Position numbers and translations under genes: made by a program
Shown: one piece after another, positions 8,278 through 18,180 of the stretch
Numbering within the stretch: position 1 is the first letter of the stretch
How the letters are laid out: each line of letters starts with the position of its first letter
The notes under the pieces: generated by a model
Database searches by the model: none
Seen by the model: only the letters and a program-made list of their open reading frames with translations
Told to the model about the DNA's origin: nothing
Assembly: GCF_047228825.1 (NCBI RefSeq)
Contig: NZ_JBFEGN010000011.1
Coordinates: 1-64,000, forward strand
From: Siminovitchia sp047228825
GTDB taxonomy: Bacteria > Bacillota > Bacilli > Bacillales > Bacillaceae_C
DNA: 64,000 nucleotides
Direction of reading: 5' to 3'

Positions 8278-9684
8278 TTGAAGACTGAAAAATTATATGA
8301 TCTTGTCCGTCCGCTGATTTCCGAAGACCGGATATTGCATCAATTGGCGGACCGCTATTCCTACAGCTTTGATGCCTCTTTCGGCGAATATCTGCCCGAT
8401 CTCGTAATCCAGCCGGAAAATAAAGAACAGATTGCAAGCGTTATTAAGCTTGCAAACGAACATCTTATTCCTGTATATCCAAGGGGGGCGGCCACTTCGT
8501 TAAGCGGCGGTTCGCTGCCTGTTAAAGGCGGCATCGTCCTAGATATGTCGCAGTTTCAAAAGAAATTGATCATTGACAGGGAAAATTTGCTGGCCATCGT
8601 TTCTCCGAGCGTCATTACCGGGGACATTCATCAAAAAGCAGAAGAAGTGGGATTGTTTTATCCGCCCGATCCCAGCAGTTCCCACGTCTCTACGATTGGC
8701 GGCAATTTGCTTGAAAACTCGAGCGGTCCCAAAGGGTTGAAGTACGGAACGACGAAAGAATATGTGATTGGCCTGGAAGTCGTGACGCCAACCGGGGGGA
8801 TCATCCGCACTGGCGGCAAGACGGTAAAAAATGTTACCGGATATGATTTGACGCGGTTGATTGTCGGGTCGGAAGGAACGCTTGGCATTGTGACAGAGGC
8901 TATATTAAGGCTGATTCCGAAACCGCAGGCGAGAAAAACCTTGCTGGCCTCTTTCAATAGATTAACAGATTCGGGCTACGCCATTACGAATATTTTATCC
9001 GCCGGAATTTTGCCGAGTGCGATGGAGTTGATGGACAATTCGTGCATCCGCGCGGTTGAAAATTATACACCGAGCGGTCTTCCTGTCGAGGCGGAAGCCA
9101 TCATTATCGTTGAGATCGATGGACATGAGGCGGCCATTGCCGAAGAAATTCAAAAATGTGAAACCATTTGCTTTGAACAGAATGCAACTGAAGTAAGAGT
9201 GGCCCAAACAGAAGAAGAACGTGCCAATATTTGGAAAGCGAGAAAAATGGTTTCGCCTGCGATTACCCAAATGGGCCCAACGAAAATTTCCGAAGATGCA
9301 ACCGTTCCGCGGAGCGAAATCCCCAAAATGATGGAACGCCTTCATGCCATTCGTGACAAATATCAGTTGAATCTGGTCGTTTTTGGCCACGCAGGGGACG
9401 GAAATCTGCACCCGAATATTGTGACGAATAAACGGAATGCGGAAGAAATGAAACGGGTGGAGGCCGCTGTCGGTGACATTTTTGAAGCTGCCGTTGAATT
9501 GGGGGGCACATTGTCGGGAGAACATGGCATCGGCACTTTAAAATCGCCGTACATGGAAATGGAACTCGGAAAAGAAGGCGTCATGATGATGAAGAAAATC
9601 AAAGATGCCTGGGATCCGAACGGGATTTTGAATCCAGGCAAAATGTTTCCGCAGCCTGGCCAGACAAAGGTGGTATTAACATAA
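8278..9684 (+). CDS. glcD: Glycolate oxidase subunit GlcD (FAD)
   Basis: This 468-residue flavoprotein has the FAD-binding PCMH domain (residues about 35-215, with YPRGAATSLSGG) and an FAD-oxidase C-terminal domain (FGHAGDGNLHPN and SGEHGIG near the end). It oxidises glycolate, or another 2-hydroxy acid such as D-lactate, and passes electrons to GlcF. The start is TTG 8278 with AGGAG nine bases upstream. It is followed directly by glcF: the glcD stop TAA and glcF ATG abut. No glcE is present, which is usual for Bacillaceae. Transcription is probably from the sigma-54 promoter at 8218. Confidence 0.92.
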   Translation: MKTEKLYDLVRPLISEDRILHQLADRYSYSFDASFGEYLPDLVIQPENKEQIASVIKLANEHLIPVYPRGAATSLSGGSLPVKGGIVLDMSQFQKKLIIDRENLLAIVSPSVITGDIHQKAEEVGLFYPPDPSSSHVSTIGGNLLENSSGPKGLKYGTTKEYVIGLEVVTPTGGIIRTGGKTVKNVTGYDLTRLIVGSEGTLGIVTEAILRLIPKPQARKTLLASFNRLTDSGYAITNILSAGILPSAMELMDNSCIRAVENYTPSGLPVEAEAIIIVEIDGHEAAIAEEIQKCETICFEQNATEVRVAQTEEERANIWKARKMVSPAITQMGPTKISEDATVPRSEIPKMMERLHAIRDKYQLNLVVFGHAGDGNLHPNIVTNKRNAEEMKRVEAAVGDIFEAAVELGGTLSGEHGIGTLKSPYMEMELGKEGVMMMKKIKDAWDPNGILNPGKMFPQPGQTKVVLT

Positions 9685-11019
9685 ATGAAAAATAATGCTG
9701 TCTGTCATCAAGACAATCAATATGTTTCCTTGCTTCACGACCTGACTTACGAGGCAGCCAATACGTGTGTCCAATGCGGCTATTGCCTCCCCGCCTGCCC
9801 GACATATGAATCAATGGGCAAGGAATCCCAGTCGCCGCGGGGCCGGATTAATCTTGTCAAAATGGCGGCTGAAGGAAAAATTGATTTGCAAAAAGACCTT
9901 GCGGAGCCGATCGATCTATGCCTTGGCTGCCGTGCTTGTGAAGTGGCATGTCCCGTGGGAGTACCTTACGGTGAGATCTATGAAGCAACGAGGCAAGTCC
10001 TTACATTCCAGCAAAAAGAGGAAGATAACAAGCCTTCTATTGGTGTCAAAGTTCGAAATCAAATGCTGAACCATGTTTTTCCCCACCAAAAACGACTCCG
10101 ACTGCTTGGCAATGCGACATGGCTTTATCAGAAAACAGGCGTCAACAAAGTTGCCCGCAAGTTGAAGCTTGTCAATAAAGTATCGGAATCCATCGGGCAG
10201 TTTGAAAAGATTCTTCCTCCAGTAGAATCGCCTCTTAAACGGTATCAATTTGGAGACATTTTTCCTGTCCGGGGAGAGAAAAAAGCGACCGTTGCCTTTT
10301 TTGCAGGCTGCATCATGGATGGCATGATGGCAAACATCAATCGATTAACCATTGAACTGCTTCAAAGTGTCGGGTGTGAAGTGTTTATTCCAAAAGGGCA
10401 GAAGTGCTGCGGCGCCCTGCACGCCCATCAAGGAATGATGGATGGAGCGAAAGAATTGGCAAAAGCCAATATCGAGGCGTTCGAATCGTCCAAAGCGACC
10501 TATTTTATCAACAATGCCGGCGGCTGCGGAGCGATGCTGCGTGAATATGACAAGCATTTTAAAGGGGACCCGGAATGGGAAAAGCGTTCCCGCCGGTTTG
10601 TGGAAAAATCGCGTGATATAACGGAAATTCTCGCACAATTTGGTCCGCTCCCTTATAAAAAAGAGTGGGACGGAACGATCACCTATCAGGATTCCTGCCA
10701 TTTGCGGAACGTCCAGGGTGTGGCCGATGAGCCGAGGGAATTGCTGCGGTCTGTTCCGGGAGCCCATTTTGTCGAAATGAAAGGAAGCGACCGCTGCTGT
10801 GCTTCCGGCGGAATTTATAATTTGATTCATTTTGATGAATCGATGAAAATTTTGGATGACAAAATGGAGCACGTAAAAGCAACCAATGCGCAAACGATCG
10901 TTACAACCAATCCGGGGTGCCTGTTGCAAATGAAGCTGGGAGTGGAACGAAGCGGGCTTGAAAATACCAGGGCTTTGCATATTGTGGAGGTGCTCGCAGA
11001 AGCTTGCGGGATCCGATAA
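9685..11019 (+). CDS. glcF: Glycolate oxidase iron-sulfur subunit GlcF
   Basis: This is a 444-residue electron-transfer subunit. Two [4Fe-4S] ferredoxin motifs near the N-terminus (CVQCGYCLPACP near residue 31 and CLGCRACEVACP near 80) are followed by two cysteine-rich CCG domains, with KCCGALH and RCCASGG as their cores. It takes electrons from GlcD to the respiratory chain. It starts at the base after the glcD stop codon, so translation is coupled. The length is normal and no residues are missing. Confidence 0.93.
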   Translation: MKNNAVCHQDNQYVSLLHDLTYEAANTCVQCGYCLPACPTYESMGKESQSPRGRINLVKMAAEGKIDLQKDLAEPIDLCLGCRACEVACPVGVPYGEIYEATRQVLTFQQKEEDNKPSIGVKVRNQMLNHVFPHQKRLRLLGNATWLYQKTGVNKVARKLKLVNKVSESIGQFEKILPPVESPLKRYQFGDIFPVRGEKKATVAFFAGCIMDGMMANINRLTIELLQSVGCEVFIPKGQKCCGALHAHQGMMDGAKELAKANIEAFESSKATYFINNAGGCGAMLREYDKHFKGDPEWEKRSRRFVEKSRDITEILAQFGPLPYKKEWDGTITYQDSCHLRNVQGVADEPRELLRSVPGAHFVEMKGSDRCCASGGIYNLIHFDESMKILDDKMEHVKATNAQTIVTTNPGCLLQMKLGVERSGLENTRALHIVEVLAEACGIR

Positions 11020-11128
11020 AGAAATCTTGGCGGCGCCAAGCCTTTAGGCGCAGGCGGTCCCTGGTTGGACTGAAAATTTCACTGCGCCGGATCAACTTTT
11101 GCACTAAAATTGTATAGTTCCCAAAGTT

Positions 11129-11162
11129 TAAAAAAGAGCACACGGCTGCAATGTGCTCTTTT
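11129..11162. terminator. Bidirectional terminator between glcF and the symporter gene
   Basis: AAAAGAGCACA and TGTGCTCTTTT form an 11-bp stem with A and T tracts on both sides. It can end glcDF transcription on the plus strand and the symporter gene on the minus strand. Confidence 0.85.
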
Positions 11163-11188
11163 GGTCAGGCCGTTTTTAAATATGGACT

Positions 11189-12670
11189 TTACCCATTCAG
11201 CGCACTGCCAACAGCAACGTCCTCTTTTCCTTCTTTACCCGCATGTTGTTTTTCCGGAAAAAGAAGGCTAAAGATGATACCGAAGGCGAGAGCAATAAAG
11301 AAAGTGGTAAAGCGGGACGATATGATTTCTTCAAGCGGCGAGGAGATCCATACGACAGTTGCAACAAACCCGGATATAATGGTCGCAATGACACCGGCTC
11401 CGGAATATTTCTTCCAGAAAAAAGTGAGAATAATCGCCGGTGAAAGGGTGCATCCGACGCCGGCCCATGCCCAGCTGACGATCAAGTATACGAGTGATTT
11501 CGAAAAGAGGGCAATCATTAATCCGAGAAACCCTGCACCTAAAATCGCCAATCTGGATGCCAGCACAAGTTTTTTCTCAGATAGGTTGATCCCGAGGGCA
11601 TTGCGGATAATGTCCTCGCTTACGGAGCTAGTAATGACGAGTAATTGCGAGTCTGCCGTTGAAATGATCGCTGCCAGTATGCCTGCCAACATAATTCCGG
11701 CAATCCATTCCGGGAACAAGTCAAGAACCATATGCGGCAAAATGGTTTCTACATCAGCAAAAGTCTCCCCTTGATATAATGTCAGTGCTGTAATCCCGAT
11801 CATCATGGCTCCGCAATAGGCGAGCAGAGTCCAAAGAATGGCAACCGTTGTTCCGGTATTGGCCTCTTTCTTGTTTTTAAGCGCCATAAAACGTACACTC
11901 AGCTGAGGCTGGCCTCCAAGAAAGCCGAAAAACCATGCGAAATTGTTAAAAAGAAGGAGTCCCAACGCAAACCCGGTTACTCCGCCCGTCCATGAATTCA
12001 TCGTCGGGCCTGCACTCACGACGGCATCCATAATGGAAAGATTTTCTGCTTTAATCTTAAACAATGCCATGATTGGCAGGCCGGCCAAAGTAAGCAGCAT
12101 CATCAAGCTTTGAATCATATCCGTCCAGACCACCGCCACAAATCCCCCGAGATAGGACAGCAAAATCACGATGCTGATACTGATCAAAACACCTACAATG
12201 GGATCTATCCCAAATACCGTAAATAACGTTTTTCCGGCACCGGCAATTTGAGCCCCAAAATAAAACATCATAAAGCTGATAATGAGTATGGTACATAGCC
12301 AAAGAATGATTTTAGCTTTTGATTGGAACCGTTTTGCCAAGTATCCGGGGAGTGTCATAACTTTATACTTTTCCGCTTCCTTCATAAATCTTTTGGCCAG
12401 AAACAGCCATGAAAAAGCAATTCCGGAGGCAATTCCAACAGCTACCCAAACAGCTGAAAATCCTGTCATAAAAACAAAACCCGTGTAACCGAGAAGCAGC
12501 CAGGCCGATTCTCCCGTGGCTCTTTCGGAAAAGGCAAGCGCCCATCCGGGAAGTTTTCTTCCGCCAAGCAGGAAATCCGAATGTCCCATGTCCCTTCTGC
12601 TAAAATAGTAGCCGACAGCGAGCAACATCAGACAATAAAGGACAAATTCAACTAATATGATTGTGTGCAT
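11189..12670 (-). CDS. Sodium:solute symporter, PutP type
   Basis: This 493-residue integral membrane protein has about 12-13 hydrophobic segments and the SSS-family signature region around FGFLGGQPQLSVRFMALKN. It is closest in look to the Na+/proline symporter PutP, but substrate choice cannot be read from sequence. ATG 12670 was preferred over the in-frame GTG 12676 because AAGGGG is about nine bases from ATG and only three from GTG. It is probably the last gene of a minus-strand operon with the cyclodeaminase-like and oxidase genes, so it likely imports the amino acid they act on. Confidence 0.88.
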   Translation of the reverse strand: MHTIILVEFVLYCLMLLAVGYYFSRRDMGHSDFLLGGRKLPGWALAFSERATGESAWLLLGYTGFVFMTGFSAVWVAVGIASGIAFSWLFLAKRFMKEAEKYKVMTLPGYLAKRFQSKAKIILWLCTILIISFMMFYFGAQIAGAGKTLFTVFGIDPIVGVLISISIVILLSYLGGFVAVVWTDMIQSLMMLLTLAGLPIMALFKIKAENLSIMDAVVSAGPTMNSWTGGVTGFALGLLLFNNFAWFFGFLGGQPQLSVRFMALKNKKEANTGTTVAILWTLLAYCGAMMIGITALTLYQGETFADVETILPHMVLDLFPEWIAGIMLAGILAAIISTADSQLLVITSSVSEDIIRNALGINLSEKKLVLASRLAILGAGFLGLMIALFSKSLVYLIVSWAWAGVGCTLSPAIILTFFWKKYSGAGVIATIISGFVATVVWISSPLEEIISSRFTTFFIALAFGIIFSLLFPEKQHAGKEGKEDVAVGSALNG

Positions 12671-12708
12671 TGCCACCTACCCCTTGTTTTTTATTGGAAG
12701 AGCCTTTA

Positions 12709-13674
12709 CTACAAAAATATTTTTTGGCCAATGTTTAATTTTTTTGCTCTTTGATAAATTTCATTGGCTGCAACGACATCAAAAAGGGCCATTCCGGCAG
12801 ATTTAAATAAAACGGACTTTTCATCTTGTTTATTGATGGTTGCTTTTTTTGAGAGGACATGTGAAAATGGCCTGATTTGGTGAGGGCCGATCCATTGATT
12901 TTTAATGGGGTCGATCAAGTCGCCTGTTTCTTGTAAAGCATCAAGCGTATCAATTAACAGGTAGGATGCTTCCCTGAATAGAGCCTCGGGAAACTCTCTC
13001 ATGCCTGGTTGGAAGGAGCCGATTCCGATCACCAGTTTGCCCTTATACAGTGATCCGTCATTGGGAAGTACCGGATCTTTGGAAGTGGTGGCTGTAATCG
13101 TTACGTCGGATTCAATAACCAGTTTCTCTGGTGAGTCCTCCGTTACAATGTCGATTTCCGGGTCTATATGTTTTTTTAGTTTTTCAATAAAAGCTGCTGT
13201 CTTTTTACGGGAACGGTTTAATAGGATAATGCGTTTGACCCGCCGTTCTTTGCAGGCCGCCATCAACTGGTAAAGCCCTTGAACCCCTAACCCGACCAAT
13301 CCGATTGTGCGGATGCGGGGGGAAGTCAAATGTCTAATGGCCAATCCCCCGATGGATCCTGTCCGCATATTGGTTAAGGTTGTTCCATTTAAAATGGCTT
13401 TTATTTGACCGGTTTCCCCATCCAGCAAAAGCATCAGTCCTTGAGTAACGGGATATGCTTCATTATCCGGGAAAACGCTTACAATTTTTGTGCCCATCGT
13501 TTTATCTGCGATACACGGCATGAGCAAAAGGGTGTTTTGATTGTCCGATAATTGCAATCTTTGGTCCATGACGTATTGTTTTTGATCATAAAGCAGGTAG
13601 GCCCGTTCCAAAGCGTCCGCCACTTCTGAGATGTCAATGACTTTTTGTATGTCAGTTTCGCTTAAAATCAACAC
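12709..13674 (-). CDS. Ornithine cyclodeaminase / mu-crystallin family protein
   Basis: This 321-residue protein has a Rossmann motif GLVGLGVQG near residue 125 and the typical fold order of the OCD/mu-crystallin family. Members are NAD(P)-dependent enzymes acting on amino or imino acids, including ornithine cyclodeaminase, alanine dehydrogenase and ketimine reductase. Which reaction is catalysed cannot be told. It starts with GTG 13674 behind GGGGGAGG. It lies between an amino-acid-oxidase-like gene and a PutP-type symporter gene, which fits amino acid catabolism. Confidence 0.85.
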   Translation of the reverse strand: MLILSETDIQKVIDISEVADALERAYLLYDQKQYVMDQRLQLSDNQNTLLLMPCIADKTMGTKIVSVFPDNEAYPVTQGLMLLLDGETGQIKAILNGTTLTNMRTGSIGGLAIRHLTSPRIRTIGLVGLGVQGLYQLMAACKERRVKRIILLNRSRKKTAAFIEKLKKHIDPEIDIVTEDSPEKLVIESDVTITATTSKDPVLPNDGSLYKGKLVIGIGSFQPGMREFPEALFREASYLLIDTLDALQETGDLIDPIKNQWIGPHQIRPFSHVLSKKATINKQDEKSVLFKSAGMALFDVVAANEIYQRAKKLNIGQKIFL

Positions 13675-13705
13675 TCACTGTCCTCCCCCTTCCAAATCGA
13701 TATTC

Positions 13706-14863
13706 TTATACAATGGCCTGTTCCCGAACAAGATCATTTTCGGCAAAACGTTCAAATCGGAGCGGGGTTAAATCGAGTGTTTCATATTGTCCTTTACAAA
13801 TCAGTTCCGCCAGGCCGAGTCCGACTCCCGGTGCTTGCTGCATTCCATGTCCGCTGAAACCAAGGGCCATATAGTAGCCTTTCAGCTCAGGATGGGCGCC
13901 TATGATGGCATTTTGGTCTTTTGTGTTGTAATCATATAATCCTGCCCAGCCTGATTCGAGTTTTAAACGTTCGAAGTTGGATATTCTGTTTGCTAAAATC
14001 GGCCATAATTCATCGAAATGTGAGCGTTTCCAACTGAAGTCATACCCGGGTTTTACGTTATCGGAAAAACCGGTAATGATTCGGTCCCCCTCATGGCGAA
14101 AGTAGACTCCGGTAGGATCTACCGTTAAGGGGAGCGCCCTTTTCAAAGGGACGGCTGGATCAAACAAAAAGATCTGTCTTTTCAAAGCGACTACTGGTAC
14201 AGGAAGGCCTATTTTTTCACTGAGTTCGGCTCCCCAGGCACCGGCACAGTTAATGACGGTATGGGCTTTTACGGTCAATCCGTTTGTTGTTCTGACTCCC
14301 GTTACTTGATGTCGTTCATGAAGGATAGTGTCAACTTCTTCGGGAATATAGGTGACACCATTTTCTCTTGCTTCATGTTTATATGCCTGCATAACGGAAT
14401 AGGGATCCAGGTAACCGTCTTCCCGGCAGAAGAGCCCCCCGGCCAAGTCATCAATATTCAATTCGGGAATAATGGACAGAAGTTCTCGGGGTTCCAGAAA
14501 CTGTGAAGGAACGCCCATATCGTTTTGCAGCTTTTTCTGGTCAAAGATGGCAGAAAGCATAGTGTCTGTGGCCAGGAACAGATAGCCCTGCTGTCTGAAG
14601 TCAATGGCAGCCGGCTCGCCATTGATCTTCATGGTCTCGGAAAATTTTTTATATTGTTGGAGGCTGTAGCGGCTCAGTTTAATATTAATCTCGGTTGTAA
14701 AAAGCTGCCTGATTCCGCCGGCACTGCGCGGCGTAGAAGAGTACTCGTATATCGGGTCTTTTTCAAAAACGGTAACTTCACCTTCATAGCCAAGTTTCCG
14801 CAAGTGGTATGCGGTGCTTGAGCCCATGACGCCTCCGCCGACAATAATGATGTGATTTGTCAT
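13706..14863 (-). CDS. FAD-dependent oxidoreductase, DAO family
   Basis: This 385-residue protein begins with a dinucleotide-binding motif (IIVGGGVMGSS, residues 6-16) and has a C-terminal FSGHGMQQAPG stretch typical of DAO-family flavoenzymes such as sarcosine oxidase, glycine oxidase and D-amino acid dehydrogenase. It likely oxidises an N-substituted or D-amino acid. No covalent flavin Cys could be assigned with certainty. AAGGGGGGAA precedes ATG 14863. It is the first gene of the minus-strand operon and divergent from the CdaR-type regulator. A TATAAT at 14971-14976 lies in the shared intergenic region. Confidence 0.85.
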   Translation of the reverse strand: MTNHIIIVGGGVMGSSTAYHLRKLGYEGEVTVFEKDPIYEYSSTPRSAGGIRQLFTTEINIKLSRYSLQQYKKFSETMKINGEPAAIDFRQQGYLFLATDTMLSAIFDQKKLQNDMGVPSQFLEPRELLSIIPELNIDDLAGGLFCREDGYLDPYSVMQAYKHEARENGVTYIPEEVDTILHERHQVTGVRTTNGLTVKAHTVINCAGAWGAELSEKIGLPVPVVALKRQIFLFDPAVPLKRALPLTVDPTGVYFRHEGDRIITGFSDNVKPGYDFSWKRSHFDELWPILANRISNFERLKLESGWAGLYDYNTKDQNAIIGAHPELKGYYMALGFSGHGMQQAPGVGLGLAELICKGQYETLDLTPLRFERFAENDLVREQAIV

Positions 14864-15020
14864 TAGGTTCCCCCCCTTGCTGGTTCGTACTTGTAATTAT
14901 AAAGTACACCATCATTCTATCAATATTAAATATGCACAAAATTTTGAATATAAAAAGAGTGGAATTTTGCTATAATTTATGTACTTGAAGAGAAACTTTA
15001 TCACATGCGGGGGTTGGAGC

Positions 15021-16229
15021 ATGAAAATTCTTGAGCAAGTTGCACAATCCATTGTAGAACAAACTTCATCTTTACTTGGTGTGTCCATGAGCATTACTGA
15101 TTCAGAAGGATTGATTATCGGTTGTGACCGCAAAGAGAGAATCGGAACATTGCACCGTGTATCCGCCCAGGTCATCAGAGAAGGAAGAGAAGTGATTTTT
15201 ACCAATGAAAAAGCAAAGGCGCTCGAAAATGTACTGCCGGGTATAGCCGCACCCATTCGGTTTCACCATCAAATCATTGGGGTGCTGGGTATTATCGGAG
15301 AGCCGTCTGAAGTGAAAAAGTACGTCAACATTGTTCGAAACCATGTGGAGATGATGCTGCAGGAAAATTTTCGCACTGAATCATTTTTTCTCGAAATGAA
15401 AACAACAGAATTGTTTGTTCAGCATTTGATTCATTTGGATGAATGGCAAAATCATGGGGAACTGGAAAACTATTGTGAAATGCTCGGATATCAGTTTGAT
15501 CAACCCAGGGCTTGCATTTTGATTCATTTGCCGTCCCTTGTACGAACAAAAACAGAGGCAAAACAGTTTGCCAAACTCTCACAACTCGAATTAAAAAACT
15601 TTATTTGTCATTTATTCCAAGGAAGCCTGGATGATATTGTCTGTCCAATCAGCCGGGACCAGTGGGTTGTCCTGAAACAAATGGAAGAGCAAGATATGGG
15701 AAAACTGGGGGAACTTTGTGGACAATCAGCAAGAAAACTGGCTCTTTTCATGAATCGGCATCATCTTCATTGCAAAGTCTCCATTTCTTATGGCAAGTGC
15801 TATAAGGGTTTTGCTGGCGCATCCCGCTCGTATCGGCAGGCCCAAAAAGCATTGATGATCGGATTGGAAAAAAGGAGGGAGGATGCGGTATATTCGTTTG
15901 ATAGCTGGACCATCCTTCCTGATATCTTTTTGGAAGAAATCGATCTATCTTTTTTGGAACTGTTTACTGATGACATACAAAAAATATGGGCCCATCCTGA
16001 AGCGGAAGTGTTGGTCGAGACGTTTATTGCCTATTGTGAAAATAACATGAACGTCAGCCGGGCAGCCAGAAATCTGTATGTTCACCGCAACACGCTCATC
16101 TACCGGCTGAATAAAATAAATGAGTTGTTTCAAATTGATACCCAATCGTTTGAACAATGCCATATTTTATATGTTGTTTTAAAAAAGAGCATGAAAGACA
16201 AGGTTTATAAAAAGCAGATGAACCATTGA
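15021..16229 (+). CDS. CdaR/PucR-type transcriptional regulator
   Basis: This is a 402-residue regulator. Residues about 5-125 look like the sugar-diacid recognition domain of CdaR. A GGDEF-like/CdaR middle region follows, and the C-terminus has a PucR helix-turn-helix (VSRAARNLYVHRNTLIYRLN). Such proteins activate nearby catabolic genes when they bind a small acid. It is divergent from the oxidase-cyclodeaminase-symporter operon, its likeliest target; glcDF are another possible target, since related regulators sit beside glycolate oxidase genes in Bacillus. ATG 15021, with GGGGGTTGGAG upstream, was preferred to ATG 14979. Confidence 0.85.
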   Translation: MKILEQVAQSIVEQTSSLLGVSMSITDSEGLIIGCDRKERIGTLHRVSAQVIREGREVIFTNEKAKALENVLPGIAAPIRFHHQIIGVLGIIGEPSEVKKYVNIVRNHVEMMLQENFRTESFFLEMKTTELFVQHLIHLDEWQNHGELENYCEMLGYQFDQPRACILIHLPSLVRTKTEAKQFAKLSQLELKNFICHLFQGSLDDIVCPISRDQWVVLKQMEEQDMGKLGELCGQSARKLALFMNRHHLHCKVSISYGKCYKGFAGASRSYRQAQKALMIGLEKRREDAVYSFDSWTILPDIFLEEIDLSFLELFTDDIQKIWAHPEAEVLVETFIAYCENNMNVSRAARNLYVHRNTLIYRLNKINELFQIDTQSFEQCHILYVVLKKSMKDKVYKKQMNH

Positions 16230-16449
16230 GGAAATGAAAAGAGGCAAACCCTAATGGCATCTCCCCCGGGCCGGTCCCATTCCGCTTGAAAAACAACCAA
16301 ACGGGCCGCTCCAGTAACGCTCATACAGATCGTGCATAAGATAAGGAGATGAAACAGAAATTCCCGCCGCATGTTTGCATTTTTTGAGAAAAGGGTATTG
16401 AACTCATTAAGCGAAAACTCGACTATAGACATGAACAGGGGGAGTATAC

Positions 16450-16911
16450 GTGAGCATGATTTCTTCAACGTCTAATGCACAAGAGTTGGAGGGCGGTTCA
16501 AACCTTCAGATAGAGTCTTTTGTAAAAGGAGATCCGTCACCTTTTAGGGACATCGATTACACTGCAACAAAAGTATATGAATTGACCGATTACACTTTTA
16601 GAACGCCGTTGGAAAAAATGGATGTGTTCAACCAACTGCTGAATATTCCGCATCCGTTTAAAATTTGGATATTGCCTGTGACGGAGCCAACCACTTCTTT
16701 GTTAAAAGAATTGCCGAAAGACAAAACATATGAAAAAACGGCCTCTTTATTTACATTGCTTTCTTCAGTCAAGGAAACGATGGAAAGGGACCGGACATTT
16801 ATGGTAGTACACAATCAATTATGTACCGAACTGATCAACATACTGGAAAATTTGGGTTTCACTGTAACAGAGAAAAACCCGGAAGAATTAAAAGCAATTC
16901 AAATCGCCTAA
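16450..16911 (+). CDS. Hypothetical protein, 153 aa
   Basis: I do not recognise this family. The protein is soluble, acidic, without signal peptide or membrane segment, and has no cysteine cluster. It starts with GTG 16450 behind GGGGGAG; an in-frame ATG lies two codons later. It stands alone, with about 220 gene-free bases upstream and a terminator at 17021-17057 downstream. Confidence 0.65.
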   Translation: MSMISSTSNAQELEGGSNLQIESFVKGDPSPFRDIDYTATKVYELTDYTFRTPLEKMDVFNQLLNIPHPFKIWILPVTEPTTSLLKELPKDKTYEKTASLFTLLSSVKETMERDRTFMVVHNQLCTELINILENLGFTVTEKNPEELKAIQIA

Positions 16912-17233
16912 AAACCGGTAGATTGCCGCCTGTTCCGGATTTTGCCATAGGGCCTTCGCCCTCCTCACGGACGAACGCACTGCCTGCCAGCTGCACACTT
17001 CCGCCTACTGCCAAGCGCATAAAAGCGTATTCGACATTAATTTCGAATACGCTTTTTCATTTGAAGAACCAGTTGTACTTGCAATCACTCGCTATAAAGA
17101 ATATTCTGATAGTACTGGCGCTGTCGGGGAAAATGTCCCGGTTATGCCTCGGTGAATGGAATGGCGAGTTCAGCAAAACTGCTTATTTTCACCGGAATTT
17201 AATGAAACAGCATTTTTAGCGGGGGTGGTCGGC
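16912..17233 (+). other. Gene-free stretch with one terminator
   Basis: No convincing gene is present. The clear element is a terminator at 17021-17057. Reading frames crossing the region lack ribosome sites and look like chance frames. Confidence 0.6.
17021..17057 (+). terminator. Rho-independent terminator
   Basis: AAAAGCGTATTCGA and TTCGAATACGCTTTTT form a 14-base stem with a short loop and a T-tract. It probably ends transcription of the 153-residue hypothetical gene. Confidence 0.85.
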
Positions 17234-18145
17234 ATGCACGTCGTTATTGCCGGAGGGAGCGGTTTTCTTGGTTCCAAATTGCAAAAGCAGCTTCTTGAAA
17301 AGGGATATCACGTGTCCGTTTTAACGAGGAGTCCGGAGAAAGTCGGGAAGTCGAGTGGACTTTCAGTGGTCGAGTGGCTTGTAGAAGGAGCAAGACCCGA
17401 AGAACAGCTTGGTCAAGTAGATGCTTTCGTCAACTTGGCTGGAGAAACGATCAACGGAATTCGCTGGACAGGCAGAAAGAAGGAAAAAATTTTACAAAGC
17501 AGGCTGGCTGCGACAAAAGAGGTGATCCGCTTAATAGGCAAACTGGAACAAAAGCCTGAAGTACTGATAAACGCGTCGGCTGTCGGATATTACGGCATGT
17601 CTGAAACAGGCAGCTTTACGGAAGACACGAAAAGCGCGGCCACCGACTTTTTGGCGAATGTTGTAAAAAAATGGGAATCTCAGGCGAAAGAAGCCGAACA
17701 GCTCGGAGTCCGGACAGTGCTTGTCAGGCTTGGCCTTATCCTTGGACGGGAAGGGGCACTCCCGCTCATGGCGCTTCCTTATAAATTGGGGGTTGGCGGG
17801 ACGGTTGGTTCCGGAAGGCAATGGGTTTCCTGGATTCATGGTGAGGATGCCGCCCGTTTGATAGAGTTTGCTATCACGAAATCTTCCCTTTCCGGTCCGG
17901 TGAATGCAACAGCCCCTGAGCCGGTTCAAATGAAAGAGTTTGGAATGACGCTTGGTTCGGTTTTGGACAGGCCCCACTGGCTTCCGGTACCAGAATGGCT
18001 GTTAAAGATTTTACTGGGGGAGATGAGCAGCATGCTGATCAGGGGACAGCGGGTGGTTCCTGAAAAAGCGCTTGAACATCAATTTGTTTTTGCGTATCCA
18101 AACTTGGAGCTTGCATTAAAAGAAATTTTTGATAATAATAGATGA
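17234..18145 (+). CDS. TIGR01777-family epimerase/NAD-dependent protein
   Basis: This 303-residue protein has an N-terminal Rossmann motif (IAGGSGFLGSKL, residues 4-15) and a C-terminal segment (DUF1731-like) typical of the TIGR01777 branch of extended SDR proteins, such as E. coli YfcH and Bacillus YfhF. The biochemical role of this branch is poorly known. ATG 17234, behind GGGGGTGG, was chosen; upstream in-frame codons lack a ribosome site. Confidence 0.88.
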   Translation: MHVVIAGGSGFLGSKLQKQLLEKGYHVSVLTRSPEKVGKSSGLSVVEWLVEGARPEEQLGQVDAFVNLAGETINGIRWTGRKKEKILQSRLAATKEVIRLIGKLEQKPEVLINASAVGYYGMSETGSFTEDTKSAATDFLANVVKKWESQAKEAEQLGVRTVLVRLGLILGREGALPLMALPYKLGVGGTVGSGRQWVSWIHGEDAARLIEFAITKSSLSGPVNATAPEPVQMKEFGMTLGSVLDRPHWLPVPEWLLKILLGEMSSMLIRGQRVVPEKALEHQFVFAYPNLELALKEIFDNNR

Positions 18146-18180
18146 CAAGTTTATCAATAATTAGATTTTTTATCCAGTTT

